Assembly: GCA_937974825.1 (NCBI GenBank)
Contig: CALJVD010000051.1
Span: 1 to 52,952, forward strand
Source: an uncultured Oceanospirillaceae bacterium
Lineage (GTDB): Bacteria > Pseudomonadota > Gammaproteobacteria > Pseudomonadales > Oceanobacteraceae
DNA: 52,952 bases
Direction of reading: 5' to 3'
Shown piece by piece: positions 1 through 8,454 of the stretch. The number at the start of each line of letters is the position of its first letter. The stretch's first letter is position 1. Under the pieces are notes generated by a model, which saw only the letters and a program-made list of their open reading frames with translations, did not search any database and was not told the origin of the DNA. Made by a program: the position numbers and the translations under genes.

Positions 1-80
1 TTTTTTTAAATCACCACCCCTCACCATTTTGATACGGTTTTATACCCATTAATTGCCACTTACCCTTCAGCTTGCTTCGT

Positions 81-86
81 TATAAT
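81..86 (+). promoter_or_regulatory. Possible -10 box for the small metal-binding gene
   Basis: A perfect TATAAT lies 44 nt before the ATG at 130. A TTGCCA at 53-58 is 22 nt upstream, too far for a normal spacer, so the -35 element is not clear. The rest of positions 1-129 is AT-rich and shows no gene. Confidence 0.35.
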
Positions 87-129
87 TGCTTCTATCTTTT
101 TATACACATAAAACTGAGAGAGTATTTTT

Positions 130-381
130 ATGGAACTGGCAACCATTCGAATTATTGGTATGAAATGTGAAGAGTGCGCACAAAAAATCACAAGCGCATT
201 AACATCAACGGCAGGTGTTGAGCAGGCACAGGTGTCTTTAAGCGGTCACAGAGCTTCGGTTGGGTTTAACAGTGAAACCAATGTCGAGCAATTAAAACAG
301 GTTATTCGTGATGCAGGGTTTGATATTCAGCCTGCGCATGGCGAGGAAGGTGTTTGCTGTGGTGGCTGCGGCGGTCAATAG
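130..381 (+). CDS. Small heavy-metal-associated (HMA) domain protein
   Basis: An 83-residue soluble protein made almost entirely of one HMA ferredoxin-like fold. The metal-binding loop GMKCEEC has Cys13 and Cys16, the CxxC pair that binds Cu(I) or another soft metal in CopZ, Atx1 and MerP-type chaperones. There is no signal peptide, so it should act in the cytoplasm. The C-terminus carries three more cysteines (76, 77 and 80) in a CCGGCGG tail, which plain CopZ chaperones lack. No P-type ATPase or metal regulator is beside it, so the metal is not known. A GAGAGAG stretch before the ATG is a usable ribosome site. It ends at a bidirectional terminator shared with yggS. Confidence 0.85.
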   Translation: MELATIRIIGMKCEECAQKITSALTSTAGVEQAQVSLSGHRASVGFNSETNVEQLKQVIRDAGFDIQPAHGEEGVCCGGCGGQ

Positions 382-391
382 CTTGATATAT

Positions 392-428
392 AAACACTGC
401 GCGAGGGGAAGCGTTCTGCGCAGTGTTT
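392..428. terminator. Bidirectional terminator between HMA gene and yggS
   Basis: A perfect 11-bp stem, AAACACTGCGC at 392-402 pairing with 418-428, encloses a 15-nt loop. Short A and T runs flank the GC core on both sides, fitting a terminator shared by the two convergent genes. Confidence 0.7.
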
Positions 429-441
429 GTATTGCTAAGCG

Positions 442-1200
442 TTATTTTTCTGGCCAGTAATAACTGTCTGGCAAGCCTCGTTTACCAAAAATTGCTTCTC
501 CTACACGAACGACGGTTGAGCCTTCTTCAATGGCAATCTCAAAGTCTCCCGACATTCCCATCGACAGCTCATCTAGGCTAATACCGTCCGGCAAGTTTTC
601 TTGTAGTTTTGTTTGCAATTCTCGCATACGTACGAAGCATGCACGCACGCGTTCTTCGCTTGAAGAAAACTCTGCCAAGGTCATCAACCCTTTCACTTTC
701 AGCGTTGGAAACTGAGGCAGTTGTTGGATAAATTCTTCCACTTCTTCTGGGGGCAATCCAAATTTCTGCGGCTCATTTGAGCTATTAACCTGAACGAATA
801 CATCTAGGGTGCGTTCTTCTTGCTGTAAACGACGGTCGAGCTCTTCGGCAACTCTTAGGTTATCTAACGCCTGAAACTCATGAGCAAAACGAGCAACATA
901 CTTAGCTTTGTTAGTTTGTAAGTGACCAATCACGCACCATCGAGCATCGGTTAAGTCGGCCATTTCTTCAGACTTCTGCTGCGCTTCTTGAACTCTATTT
1001 TCACCAAATTCTCGTACGCCTGCGGCATACGCCATACGCAGTACTTTTTCACTTTTAGTTTTGCTAACGGGTAGCAAACGTACGCTGCTTGGGTCTCGCC
1101 CAATACGCTCACAGGTTGCTTTAATGCGTGCCTTAATTGCCGACAAATTTTTCTCTAGCACCTCTTGAGTAATAATTTGTTCGGTTTCTGGGGTTTCCAT
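442..1200 (-). CDS. yggS: YggS/PROSC-family PLP-binding protein
   Basis: 252 residues, the normal size for the YggS/PLPBP family of PLP-homeostasis proteins, which bind pyridoxal phosphate on an alanine-racemase-like barrel and have no clear enzyme activity. The PLP lysine is Lys47 in LLPVSKTKS. The family landmarks FGENRVQEA, the IGHLQTNKAK stretch, GLMTLAEF and the late LSMGMSGDFEIAIEEGST are all present. It lies 42 nt downstream of hemN on the same strand and may be co-transcribed with it. It ends at the terminator shared with the HMA gene. Confidence 0.95.
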   Translation of the reverse strand: METPETEQIITQEVLEKNLSAIKARIKATCERIGRDPSSVRLLPVSKTKSEKVLRMAYAAGVREFGENRVQEAQQKSEEMADLTDARWCVIGHLQTNKAKYVARFAHEFQALDNLRVAEELDRRLQQEERTLDVFVQVNSSNEPQKFGLPPEEVEEFIQQLPQFPTLKVKGLMTLAEFSSSEERVRACFVRMRELQTKLQENLPDGISLDELSMGMSGDFEIAIEEGSTVVRVGEAIFGKRGLPDSYYWPEK

Positions 1201-1242
1201 AAATTCTCACTCGTTAACTTAAATTGAATACTTTCTTCAGTA

Positions 1243-2628
1243 TTATACCGTACGTGAAAACTGACCTTTTTGTTTTTCGCCTAGATAAGCATCAAAGGCC
1301 ATGGCAACAATACGCATCATTAAATGCCCTTGGGGTAATAACTCTAACTGGTTATCCGTCAGCTTCACTAAGCCATCGTCTATGGTTTCAGTCAGTTTAG
1401 CGAGCGAGTCTGCAAAGTAATCTTTGAAATCTATACCGTACTTATTATCAAACTTAGAGAAGTTAATAATGCCGTGGCACATTAAATCAGTAATAACTTC
1501 GCGACGAATTATGTCATCGTTCGATAACGTATAGCCTTTTTGAATGGGCAGTTTGCCTTCATCTAAGCAGGCGTAGTATTCAGACAATACTTTTATGTTC
1601 TGGCTGTAGTTACCAGCCACATAGCCTATAGCGGTAATACCCAAGCCAATTAGGTCGCACTCGGCGTGGGTTGAGTAGCCTTGGAAGTTACGCTGTAAGG
1701 TGCCTTTTTCACGGGCAATGACCAATTCATCATTAGGTAAGGCAAAGTGGTCCATACCAATATAAACGTAACCGGCCTCTGTTAAGCGTGCAATTATCAG
1801 CTCTAACAGCTCCATTTTACGCTCGGGTGGCGGCATGTCTTCTTTACGAATTAAGCGTTGCGCGCGCACCATTTCGGGTAAATGCGCATAACTGTATGTT
1901 GCAATACGGTCGGGGCGCAGTTTTATAATTTTATCTAAGGTGGTACTAAAGCTTTCTACGGTTTGCAGTGGTAAGCCGTAGATTAAATCGACCGATATCG
2001 ATTTGAATTTTGCGGCACGACCAGCGGCAACTAAGTCGAACACTTGTTGTTCACTTTGCAGGCGGTTAACTGCTCTTTGTACTTTCTCGTCAAAGTCTTG
2101 CACACCAAAACTCAAGCGGTTAAAGCCTTGTTCACGTAGCTCTTGAATACGTTCGGTATCAATGGTGCGCGGGTCAACTTCAATAGAAAACTCGTGATTG
2201 TCGCTTTCATCAAAATTAAAATGTGTACGCAAGCAGTCCATTAACTCACTTAACTGTTCACTGGTTAAATACGTAGGCGTACCACCACCAAAGTGCAGTT
2301 GAGTTAGCTGGCGGCTTTTGTCGTATAAAGCGGCTTGCATCTCGATTTCTTTCTTTAAGTAATCTAAGTATTCAACGGCACGGTGCGTTTTTTGAGTAAT
2401 GATTTTATTACAGGCGCAGTAGTAGCACAGACTTTTACAAAACGGGATATGAATATATAGAGACAACGGCTTAATAGGCGCTTGGTTACTTAGTAAGGCT
2501 GCTCTTTTATAATCATCAATAGCAAAAAACGGTTGGAACTGAGGCGCCGTAGGGTAAGAGGTGTAACGGGGACCAGGACGGTCATACTTCTCTACCAAAG
2601 CACGGTTAAACGTGAGTGTGCTAGTCAT
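1243..2628 (-). CDS. hemN: Oxygen-independent coproporphyrinogen III dehydrogenase HemN
   Basis: 461 residues, matching the HemN family. This cytoplasmic radical-SAM enzyme converts coproporphyrinogen III to protoporphyrinogen IX without oxygen in heme synthesis. The iron-sulfur motif is Cys64, Cys68 and Cys71, followed by Cys73, in the CKSLCYYCAC stretch. The N-terminal PGPRYTSYPTAPQF segment is typical of true HemN rather than the shorter HemW proteins. The HFGGGTPT and SFGVQDFD motifs are present. A good promoter lies upstream. hemH, which acts two steps later, is about 13 kb away, so the heme genes are not one operon. Confidence 0.96.
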   Translation of the reverse strand: MTSTLTFNRALVEKYDRPGPRYTSYPTAPQFQPFFAIDDYKRAALLSNQAPIKPLSLYIHIPFCKSLCYYCACNKIITQKTHRAVEYLDYLKKEIEMQAALYDKSRQLTQLHFGGGTPTYLTSEQLSELMDCLRTHFNFDESDNHEFSIEVDPRTIDTERIQELREQGFNRLSFGVQDFDEKVQRAVNRLQSEQQVFDLVAAGRAAKFKSISVDLIYGLPLQTVESFSTTLDKIIKLRPDRIATYSYAHLPEMVRAQRLIRKEDMPPPERKMELLELIIARLTEAGYVYIGMDHFALPNDELVIAREKGTLQRNFQGYSTHAECDLIGLGITAIGYVAGNYSQNIKVLSEYYACLDEGKLPIQKGYTLSNDDIIRREVITDLMCHGIINFSKFDNKYGIDFKDYFADSLAKLTETIDDGLVKLTDNQLELLPQGHLMMRIVAMAFDAYLGEKQKGQFSRTV

Positions 2629-2663
2629 TTAAATACCCCTATCCAATAAAATTTATAAATTTG

Positions 2664-2692
2664 ATTATACCTGTCCTTACCCCCTGCCCCAA
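2664..2692 (-). promoter_or_regulatory. hemN promoter
   Basis: On the minus strand, -35 TTGGGG (2692-2687), a 17-nt spacer and a perfect -10 TATAAT (2669-2664) place the transcription start near 2657, about 29 nt before the hemN ATG. No complete FNR palindrome was found here. Confidence 0.55.
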
Positions 2693-2712
2693 CCTTAAAG
2701 CCTTGATATAAG

Positions 2713-3123
2713 TTACCCTATTGGTGGTATAGAATAGGTACCAACCACATGAGCGACAGGCTCTTCTTGGCCTTCAGAGTACAGTGTTACTTCACCAACA
2801 ACCAAGGTACGTCCTACTTTCATAAGCTTACAGTCGGCCATTACAGCGGCATCGGCAGTGGGCTTGCGCATAAAATTAATGGTCAAACTGGTGGTTACCG
2901 CTAAAGGTACTATGCCAACCTCACCAAAAATTGCGATGTAAAGAGCGGCATCTGCCAACCCCATTAAAACGGGCCCAGCTACAGTACCACCTGGGCGCAA
3001 CTCTTCCGAGCCTATCAAATGCTTAACCCTAGCAGCCTTATTACCAACGGCTTCAATTACCAGTTTATTATTTGGGAATTGCCCCGCCAAAAAAGCCGTA
3101 ATTTCCTCTACATTAGCACCCAT
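2713..3123 (-). CDS. PaaI-type hotdog-fold thioesterase
   Basis: A 136-residue single hotdog domain of the PaaI/4HBT family, which hydrolyses acyl-CoA or aryl-CoA thioesters. The central helix region (RPGGTVAGPVLMGLADAALY) has the conserved Gly-rich lead-in and acidic residue of the family. The later TTSLTINFMRKPTADAA strand matches PaaI-like proteins. The substrate cannot be read from sequence. It is divergent from the flavin/ThDP operon across about 150 bp, and it lies upstream of hemN on the same strand with its own small gap. No signal peptide, so cytoplasmic. Confidence 0.85.
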   Translation of the reverse strand: MGANVEEITAFLAGQFPNNKLVIEAVGNKAARVKHLIGSEELRPGGTVAGPVLMGLADAALYIAIFGEVGIVPLAVTTSLTINFMRKPTADAAVMADCKLMKVGRTLVVGEVTLYSEGQEEPVAHVVGTYSIPPIG

Positions 3124-3276
3124 TTTCTATCCTTTTTATTGTTTGTTGATAGCTTAGACCTGCTTAGGTTTCGCCCATGCGTCCGCCAAAGTCAATTTAC
3201 TCGGTCTTTAGTGTCAATCCTGTTATGGTTAAATACGTTAGTCTTTAACTAATAACAATAACAGAAGATTTTATTT

Positions 3277-4887
3277 ATGAACCCAACCTACTCATGTGAT
3301 GTTTTAGTCTGTGGCGGCGGTATTGCCGGTATTGTTACTGCTTTAGAAACGCTACGCGCTGGTAAAAAAGTAATTATTGTAGACCGTGACACCCCTGAAC
3401 GCTTTGGTGGCTTAGCCTTATGGGCCTTCGGTGGCATGGCCTTAGTCGGCACGCCTTTACAAGCAAAGAAAGGCATTCCTGACACTCCAGAAAAAGCATT
3501 AAACGATTGGATAAGCTTTGGCGAGCTAGACCCTGCCGATGAACAATCTATGGCATGGGCTAAATACTACGTAGAAAACTCTCGCACTGAGGTGCATGAC
3601 TGGTTAATAAAAGAAGGCATTAAGTTTATGCCGGCCGTTAACTGGGTAGAGCGCGGCATGTACGGTAATGGTAATAGCCTTCCTAGGTATCATGTTATCT
3701 GGGGAACATCGCGAGAAATGACCACTAAACTCATTGATACCCTTAAAAAAGAAGGCAAAGAAAACCTAACGATTTTACATCGTCATAGTATTACCGAATT
3801 AGAAACTGATGGCATAAAAGCAACCGGTGCCCAGGCTATTAATGATGATACCCAAGAAGCCATTTTAATCGCTGCAAAACAAGTGGTTCTGGCCATGGGT
3901 GGCATCAATGGTAGCCATCAAGAAACTCGTGCTAACTGGCCAAGTGACCGTGCCATGCCAGCAACCATGCTCAATGGCGCTCATCCTTACGCCGATGGAA
4001 AGCTACATCGACTGGTTGCAAATAAGTTTTCAGGCCAACTCGTGAACACAGGTGAAATGTGGAACTACGCAGCCGGCTTCCCACACCCTTTCCCTCACTT
4101 TGAAGGACATGGGTTATCGACCATTCCGTGTAAATCTGCCCTTTGGTTAGACCATACGGGTAAACGTATTGGTCCAGAGCCCTTAGTAACAGGGTTTGAT
4201 ACTCATTGGCTATGCCAGCGAGTGGCTGAGCAAGAAAAACCTTGGACTTGGCATCTGCTTAACTGGCGCATTGCTGCCAAAGAATTTGCAATTTCTGGGG
4301 CGGAACACAACGCTCGAATTCGTGATAAACAATTTATTCGCTTCGTGAAAGAACTGCTGTTTGGTAATCACAATCTGGTTAAGCAAATGCAGCGCGAAAG
4401 CCCACACTTTTTAGTGGCCGACACTTTGACAGAGCTAGCAGACAAAATGAATGCGCTTACCGACAGTTTGGATATAAGTGCAGAAACGCTGCAAGCGACG
4501 GCTGATGCTTTTGACGCCAACTTCAGTAACGGCAACAAGCTAGAAAACGATGATCAAATACGTCGCATACTACACGCTCGTCAATGGGGACCAGATAAGC
4601 TACGTACTTGTAAGCCTGCGCCACTACAGAAAAAAGGCGCAGGTCCTTTTATTGCCATTCAAATGCAGCTTATCACTCGTAAAAGCTTAGGCGGTCTACG
4701 TACCGACCTACAAAGCCGAGTATTAGATGCCAACCACCAGCCTATTCCAGGACTATACTGTGTTGGTGAAGCGGCCGGATTTGGTGGCGGAAACTCTAAT
4801 GGTATTCGCTCGTTAGAAGGGACATTTTTACCCGGCTGTATTATGACGGCAAAAGCAGCTGCCAAATCGATTAATAACAATAAATAA
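3277..4887 (+). CDS. FAD-dependent dehydrogenase, KstD/fumarate-reductase flavoprotein family
   Basis: 536 residues. The N-terminal dinucleotide-binding motif GGGIAG (residues 13-18) follows a beta strand and leads to an acidic strand end (VDRD). The C-terminal FAD segment has VGEAAGFGGGNSNGIRSLEG and a PGCIMTAKAAA helix. This is the layout of the FAD_binding_2 family (3-ketosteroid dehydrogenase, fumarate reductase and related FAD dehydrogenases). The substrate is not known. There is no signal peptide or heme-binding CXXCH motif, so it is probably cytoplasmic. Only 36 nt separate it from the next gene, a ThDP enzyme, so the two very likely form one operon. The nearest divergent gene is a thioesterase. 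Confidence 0.85.
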   Translation: MNPTYSCDVLVCGGGIAGIVTALETLRAGKKVIIVDRDTPERFGGLALWAFGGMALVGTPLQAKKGIPDTPEKALNDWISFGELDPADEQSMAWAKYYVENSRTEVHDWLIKEGIKFMPAVNWVERGMYGNGNSLPRYHVIWGTSREMTTKLIDTLKKEGKENLTILHRHSITELETDGIKATGAQAINDDTQEAILIAAKQVVLAMGGINGSHQETRANWPSDRAMPATMLNGAHPYADGKLHRLVANKFSGQLVNTGEMWNYAAGFPHPFPHFEGHGLSTIPCKSALWLDHTGKRIGPEPLVTGFDTHWLCQRVAEQEKPWTWHLLNWRIAAKEFAISGAEHNARIRDKQFIRFVKELLFGNHNLVKQMQRESPHFLVADTLTELADKMNALTDSLDISAETLQATADAFDANFSNGNKLENDDQIRRILHARQWGPDKLRTCKPAPLQKKGAGPFIAIQMQLITRKSLGGLRTDLQSRVLDANHQPIPGLYCVGEAAGFGGGNSNGIRSLEGTFLPGCIMTAKAAAKSINNNK

Positions 4888-4923
4888 CCACTGGTTTATT
4901 GATAAATAAACAGGAGTATTAAA

Positions 4924-6579
4924 ATGAACGGTGCACAAGCGCTAATGAAAACTCTGGTCGATGCAGGTATTGAAGTATGCTTCAGTAACCCTGGCACCAG
5001 TGAAATGCATTTTGTCGCAGCTTTAGACGATGAACCTAAAATGCGTGCGGTATTAGCCCTCTTTGAAGGGGTTGCGACAGGCGCAGCCGACGGTTACGCC
5101 CGCATGGCGGATAAGCCAGCGGCTGTATTGCTTCACTTAGGGGTTGGACTTGGGAATGGCTTAGCCAACCTACACAACGCACGTAAAGGTAAAGTGCCGG
5201 TCGTTAATATCGTTGGAGACCATGCGTTATACCATATGCAATACAATGCTCAGTTGCAGTCTGATATTGAAACGGTAGCGCGTAACGTCTCCCCTAACTT
5301 TGTACGCACCTCTCAAAGCACCGCCGAACTCTGTAATGATACTGTTGATGCTATTGTGGCGGCCCGAGGTTTGCCGGGCCAAGTGGCAACCCTTATCCTG
5401 CCTGCGGATGTTTCTTGGGGCAAAGGAGGAAAACCAGCACAACTTCCACCCCTGCCCGAGCATGAAATTGCAACAGACGAACAAGTGAATGAGGCCGTAG
5501 AAGCCATTAAAAAAGGAAAGCGTGTTGCTATGCTGTTAGGTGGGCGTGCGTTACGCGAGCCTAGCCTAATGTCTGCAGCAAAAATTGCGGCAAAACACGG
5601 AGTTAAACTGTTTCATGAAACCTTCCCAACACGATTAGAGCGTGGCGTTGGTTTACCTGCATTAGAAAAAGTCGCTTATTTAGCGGAACTCGTTGGTGTA
5701 CAACTGGCTGATGTTGACCACTTAATCTTGGTTGACAGCAAAGCGCCGGTGTCATTCTTTGCATACCCAGGCAAAAAGAGCTATTTAGTGCCCGACAAAT
5801 GTAAAGTACACGTACTTTCCAATGAAGAACAAGACGCACAGGGCAGCTTAAAGAAGCTTGCTGAAGCACTCGATGCAGACAGCGCCACCCCAAAACTGCA
5901 AGAACCGAACCGCCCAGAAAAGCCAAGTGGTGCGCTTACCGCTGATTTAGTTTGTCAATCTGTAGGGCATCACCTACCAGACAATGCGATTATTGTTGAT
6001 GAGTCGATTACCTCAGGGTTAATGCTTCCAACCATGACAGCAGGCTGCCCTCGCCATGACTACATCACCCTAACCGGTGGCGGTATTGGACAAGGCCTTC
6101 CTAGTGCGGTGGGCGCTGCCATTGCTTGCCCAGACCGTCCAGTGATTGCCTTAATTGGTGATGGTACTTCGATGTACACCATTCAGTCTTTATGGACCAT
6201 GGCACACGAAGGGTTAGATGTGACTATCATTATTTTCAACAACGCCTCTTACTCTGTTTTAAATATTGAATTAGAGCGTGTTGGCGCGGCAAAAATCGGA
6301 GAAAAAGCTTTGTCACAATTAGACCTTAATGGTCCAGTGATAAACTTTTCGCAACTCGCTCAAAGTATGGGTGTGCATGGTACTCGAGCCAGCACCGCAG
6401 AAGAAATGAACAAAGCGTTAGAGTATGCGCTAAGCAATAAAGGCCCGCATCTAATTGAAGCCATGGTACCTGAAGCAGTCACTGGTATTAAGCGTAAAAT
6501 CTTACCTTGGATTTTAAACACTGCCCACTTAATGCCACTGCCATTAAGCCGCGCTCTGAAAAAGAAAATGGCTCCTTAA
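4924..6579 (+). CDS. ThDP-dependent enzyme of the acetolactate synthase / benzoylformate decarboxylase family
   Basis: 551 residues with the three-domain ThDP layout. Catalytic Glu48 lies in ALFEGVATGAADGYARM and activates the thiamine ring. The Mg-ThDP motif starts with GDG at 412-414 and ends with NN at 439-440. No acetolactate synthase small subunit follows and no ilvC is nearby, so a role in branched-chain amino-acid synthesis is unlikely. A 2-keto-acid decarboxylase or carboligase acting with the upstream flavoprotein is a reasonable inference. An AGGAG ribosome site lies 7-8 nt before the ATG. The gene ends at a strong terminator. Confidence 0.85.
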   Translation: MNGAQALMKTLVDAGIEVCFSNPGTSEMHFVAALDDEPKMRAVLALFEGVATGAADGYARMADKPAAVLLHLGVGLGNGLANLHNARKGKVPVVNIVGDHALYHMQYNAQLQSDIETVARNVSPNFVRTSQSTAELCNDTVDAIVAARGLPGQVATLILPADVSWGKGGKPAQLPPLPEHEIATDEQVNEAVEAIKKGKRVAMLLGGRALREPSLMSAAKIAAKHGVKLFHETFPTRLERGVGLPALEKVAYLAELVGVQLADVDHLILVDSKAPVSFFAYPGKKSYLVPDKCKVHVLSNEEQDAQGSLKKLAEALDADSATPKLQEPNRPEKPSGALTADLVCQSVGHHLPDNAIIVDESITSGLMLPTMTAGCPRHDYITLTGGGIGQGLPSAVGAAIACPDRPVIALIGDGTSMYTIQSLWTMAHEGLDVTIIIFNNASYSVLNIELERVGAAKIGEKALSQLDLNGPVINFSQLAQSMGVHGTRASTAEEMNKALEYALSNKGPHLIEAMVPEAVTGIKRKILPWILNTAHLMPLPLSRALKKKMAP

Positions 6580-6609
6580 TTGCTCTTTAATTGTATTTTA
6601 GAGACCATT

Positions 6610-6647
6610 AAAAAACCGCTCGAGTGAAACACTGGAGCGGTTTTTTT
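6610..6647. terminator. Bidirectional terminator between ThDP gene and efp
   Basis: CCGCTCGAGTG (6616-6626) pairs with CACTGGAGCGG (6630-6640) with one mismatch around a short A loop. Six A residues precede and seven T residues follow, so it can stop transcripts from both convergent genes. Confidence 0.85.
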
Positions 6648-6668
6648 AATGCTTAAACTAAACAAATA

Positions 6669-7235
6669 TTAGTTTTTAGCGCGACCTTTGAACTCGCCTG
6701 TACGAGTATCAATTTCAATGGCTTCACCGATTTCAACAAATGAAGCAACTGATAACTCATAGCCGTTTTCTAGGCGTGCAACTTTCATTACTTTACCTGA
6801 GGTATCACCACGTACTGCAGGTTCTGTATATGCAATAGTACGTGTAATAACGATAGGCATTTCAATGCTAATAGCTTTGCCTTCATAAAACGTTGCCTCA
6901 CACACTTCTTCCATGCCGTCAGAAATGTAGTTTAGGGCATCGCCTAGGTTTTCTTTTTCAACTTCAACTGGGTTGTAGTCTTCATCCATAAATACATACA
7001 AAGGATCGGCGAAGTAAGAATAAGTTACTGGCTTACGTTCTAAAATAATTGGCTCAAACTTGTCGTCTGCTTTAAATACTGTTTCTTGCGTAGCGTTTGA
7101 TAGCAAGTTCTTTAGCTTCATTTTCATTACTGAAGCGTTACGACCAGATTTATTGAACTCGGCTTTTAGCACTACCCATGGCTCGCCGTTAATGTCCATT
7201 ACCTGACCTGAGCGAAATTCTTGTGCTGTTTTCAT
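6669..7235 (-). CDS. efp: Elongation factor P, Arg32 (rhamnosylated) type
   Basis: 188 residues, standard EF-P length with KOW-like, central and C-terminal OB domains. It binds stalled ribosomes between the P and E sites and speeds peptide bonds at proline runs. The domain I loop tip reads KSGRNAS, with Arg at position 32 where EpmA-type EF-P has lysine. Arg32 is the residue rhamnosylated by EarP, and earP lies directly upstream on the same strand, 39 nt away. A TATAAT on the minus strand (7279-7274) overlaps the earP stop codon and might give efp an extra promoter, but no good -35 accompanies it. Confidence 0.97.
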   Translation of the reverse strand: MKTAQEFRSGQVMDINGEPWVVLKAEFNKSGRNASVMKMKLKNLLSNATQETVFKADDKFEPIILERKPVTYSYFADPLYVFMDEDYNPVEVEKENLGDALNYISDGMEEVCEATFYEGKAISIEMPIVITRTIAYTEPAVRGDTSGKVMKVARLENGYELSVASFVEIGEAIEIDTRTGEFKGRAKN

Positions 7236-7274
7236 AAATTTAGTTCCGACGTAATAAGAATAAAATGCGCTGCA

Positions 7275-8420
7275 TTATAGTGTATTTTCAACGTACTTGA
7301 CCAGATTTGTGGTTAAGTCGCCGTGGCTTTTTTGCTGTTGTTGCCATTTTTTTGCATGCAATCGCCATTGTGGCAAGCAATTTAATAAGTGCAACCAATC
7401 AACAGAATGGGTATTGGGAATATTCCAACCTAAAAATGCTTGTTGCAGCTCTTCTTTAAGATTTGTAGGTGCGTCTTCTAAATATCGATTTAAAAACGCG
7501 TTTAGCTTCACCAGATGCGCCTCGTCTTCTTGCTCATAAATATGCCATATCATGGGCAAACCAAGCATCTGTGCTCGAACAAAAGATTCTTCACCACGTA
7601 CGAAGTTAATATCGCATGCTGCCAAAACCCTATCGTATTGAGGTTGTGACATAAAAGGGAGTCCGATAATGGTTAAGGATCCTTTAACATTCTCCTTGCC
7701 CATAGTAATTTTCTTACCAAACCAAGTACTGACGTCGTCACTGACACGCCCTTGTGGCACTAACAATGTTATGTTCTGCTGTGCCTGACTTAGCGCTGTC
7801 AGCAAGCTTTGCACTTCTGTATTTTCATAGGCAAACAGACTGATTAGACAATCCTTTGCAGCCAAGTCGGCTGTTACATCAAGCTCACTAAGCAATTGTT
7901 GTTGCTGCTGTTCACTTTGCATAACACTAGGAAGCTCTAGCAGTTCTGTCTGCCATAGCAAGCCACCGGTATTACAAGTAAACCCCGGAAAGTAAAAATA
8001 CTTCGTCATTCCATGCACAGGCGAAGGCAATCCATGCATCCCTTCAACCCAGTCTTCTGCACTTAAGTATTCTAAATTAAGCCAGACAGGTTGTTTTGCT
8101 TGGGCTTGCAAACGATTTAATACAACCTCAGGCAGGTCACAGGCAAAAGCCTCTATCACCACTTCCGCTTGTGCTAACAGTTCTGCACCTGTAAATGGAT
8201 TCTGCCAATGTCGTACTGCAACACCCTGTATTATTTGTGCCTTTTGTTGAGTGTTCACCTCAGGGCAGATTGAGTTAAAGCTCTGTAAATCATCGACCCA
8301 CAGCGTTACCCGCTTCTGATGCTGTTGCACTAGCTGCTGGGCTAACCGCCAGCAGACACCAATATCACCGAAGTTATCAACCACACGACAAAACAGATGC
8401 CAGTTGTTGGTGTTGCTCAT
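7275..8420 (-). CDS. earP: EarP, EF-P arginine rhamnosyltransferase
   Basis: 381 residues from the ATG at 8420. This start has a GAGGAAAAG ribosome site and begins MSNTNNWHLF, as EarP proteins do; a longer upstream frame would run into btuF. EarP is a GT-B glycosyltransferase that moves rhamnose from dTDP-rhamnose to Arg32 of EF-P. The N-terminal DNFGDIGVCWRL motif carries the catalytic-site aspartates 15 and 19. The C-terminal RGEESFVRAQ and WHIYEQED motifs bind the nucleotide sugar. A glutamine run near the middle looks like a linker. It sits directly upstream of efp, its substrate, in a btuF-earP-efp row. Confidence 0.95.
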   Translation of the reverse strand: MSNTNNWHLFCRVVDNFGDIGVCWRLAQQLVQQHQKRVTLWVDDLQSFNSICPEVNTQQKAQIIQGVAVRHWQNPFTGAELLAQAEVVIEAFACDLPEVVLNRLQAQAKQPVWLNLEYLSAEDWVEGMHGLPSPVHGMTKYFYFPGFTCNTGGLLWQTELLELPSVMQSEQQQQQLLSELDVTADLAAKDCLISLFAYENTEVQSLLTALSQAQQNITLLVPQGRVSDDVSTWFGKKITMGKENVKGSLTIIGLPFMSQPQYDRVLAACDINFVRGEESFVRAQMLGLPMIWHIYEQEDEAHLVKLNAFLNRYLEDAPTNLKEELQQAFLGWNIPNTHSVDWLHLLNCLPQWRLHAKKWQQQQKSHGDLTTNLVKYVENTL

Positions 8421-8454
8421 CTTTTCCTCGCTTAAGGTGGGTGACAGCTGCTCA

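Noticed and set aside
2629..2712. FNR/Anr box upstream of hemN
   Set aside because: Only a half-site (ATCAA) is present; the second half is missing.
5603..5926. Open frame of 107 codons opposite the ThDP enzyme
   Set aside because: Shadow of a complete conserved gene on the other strand.
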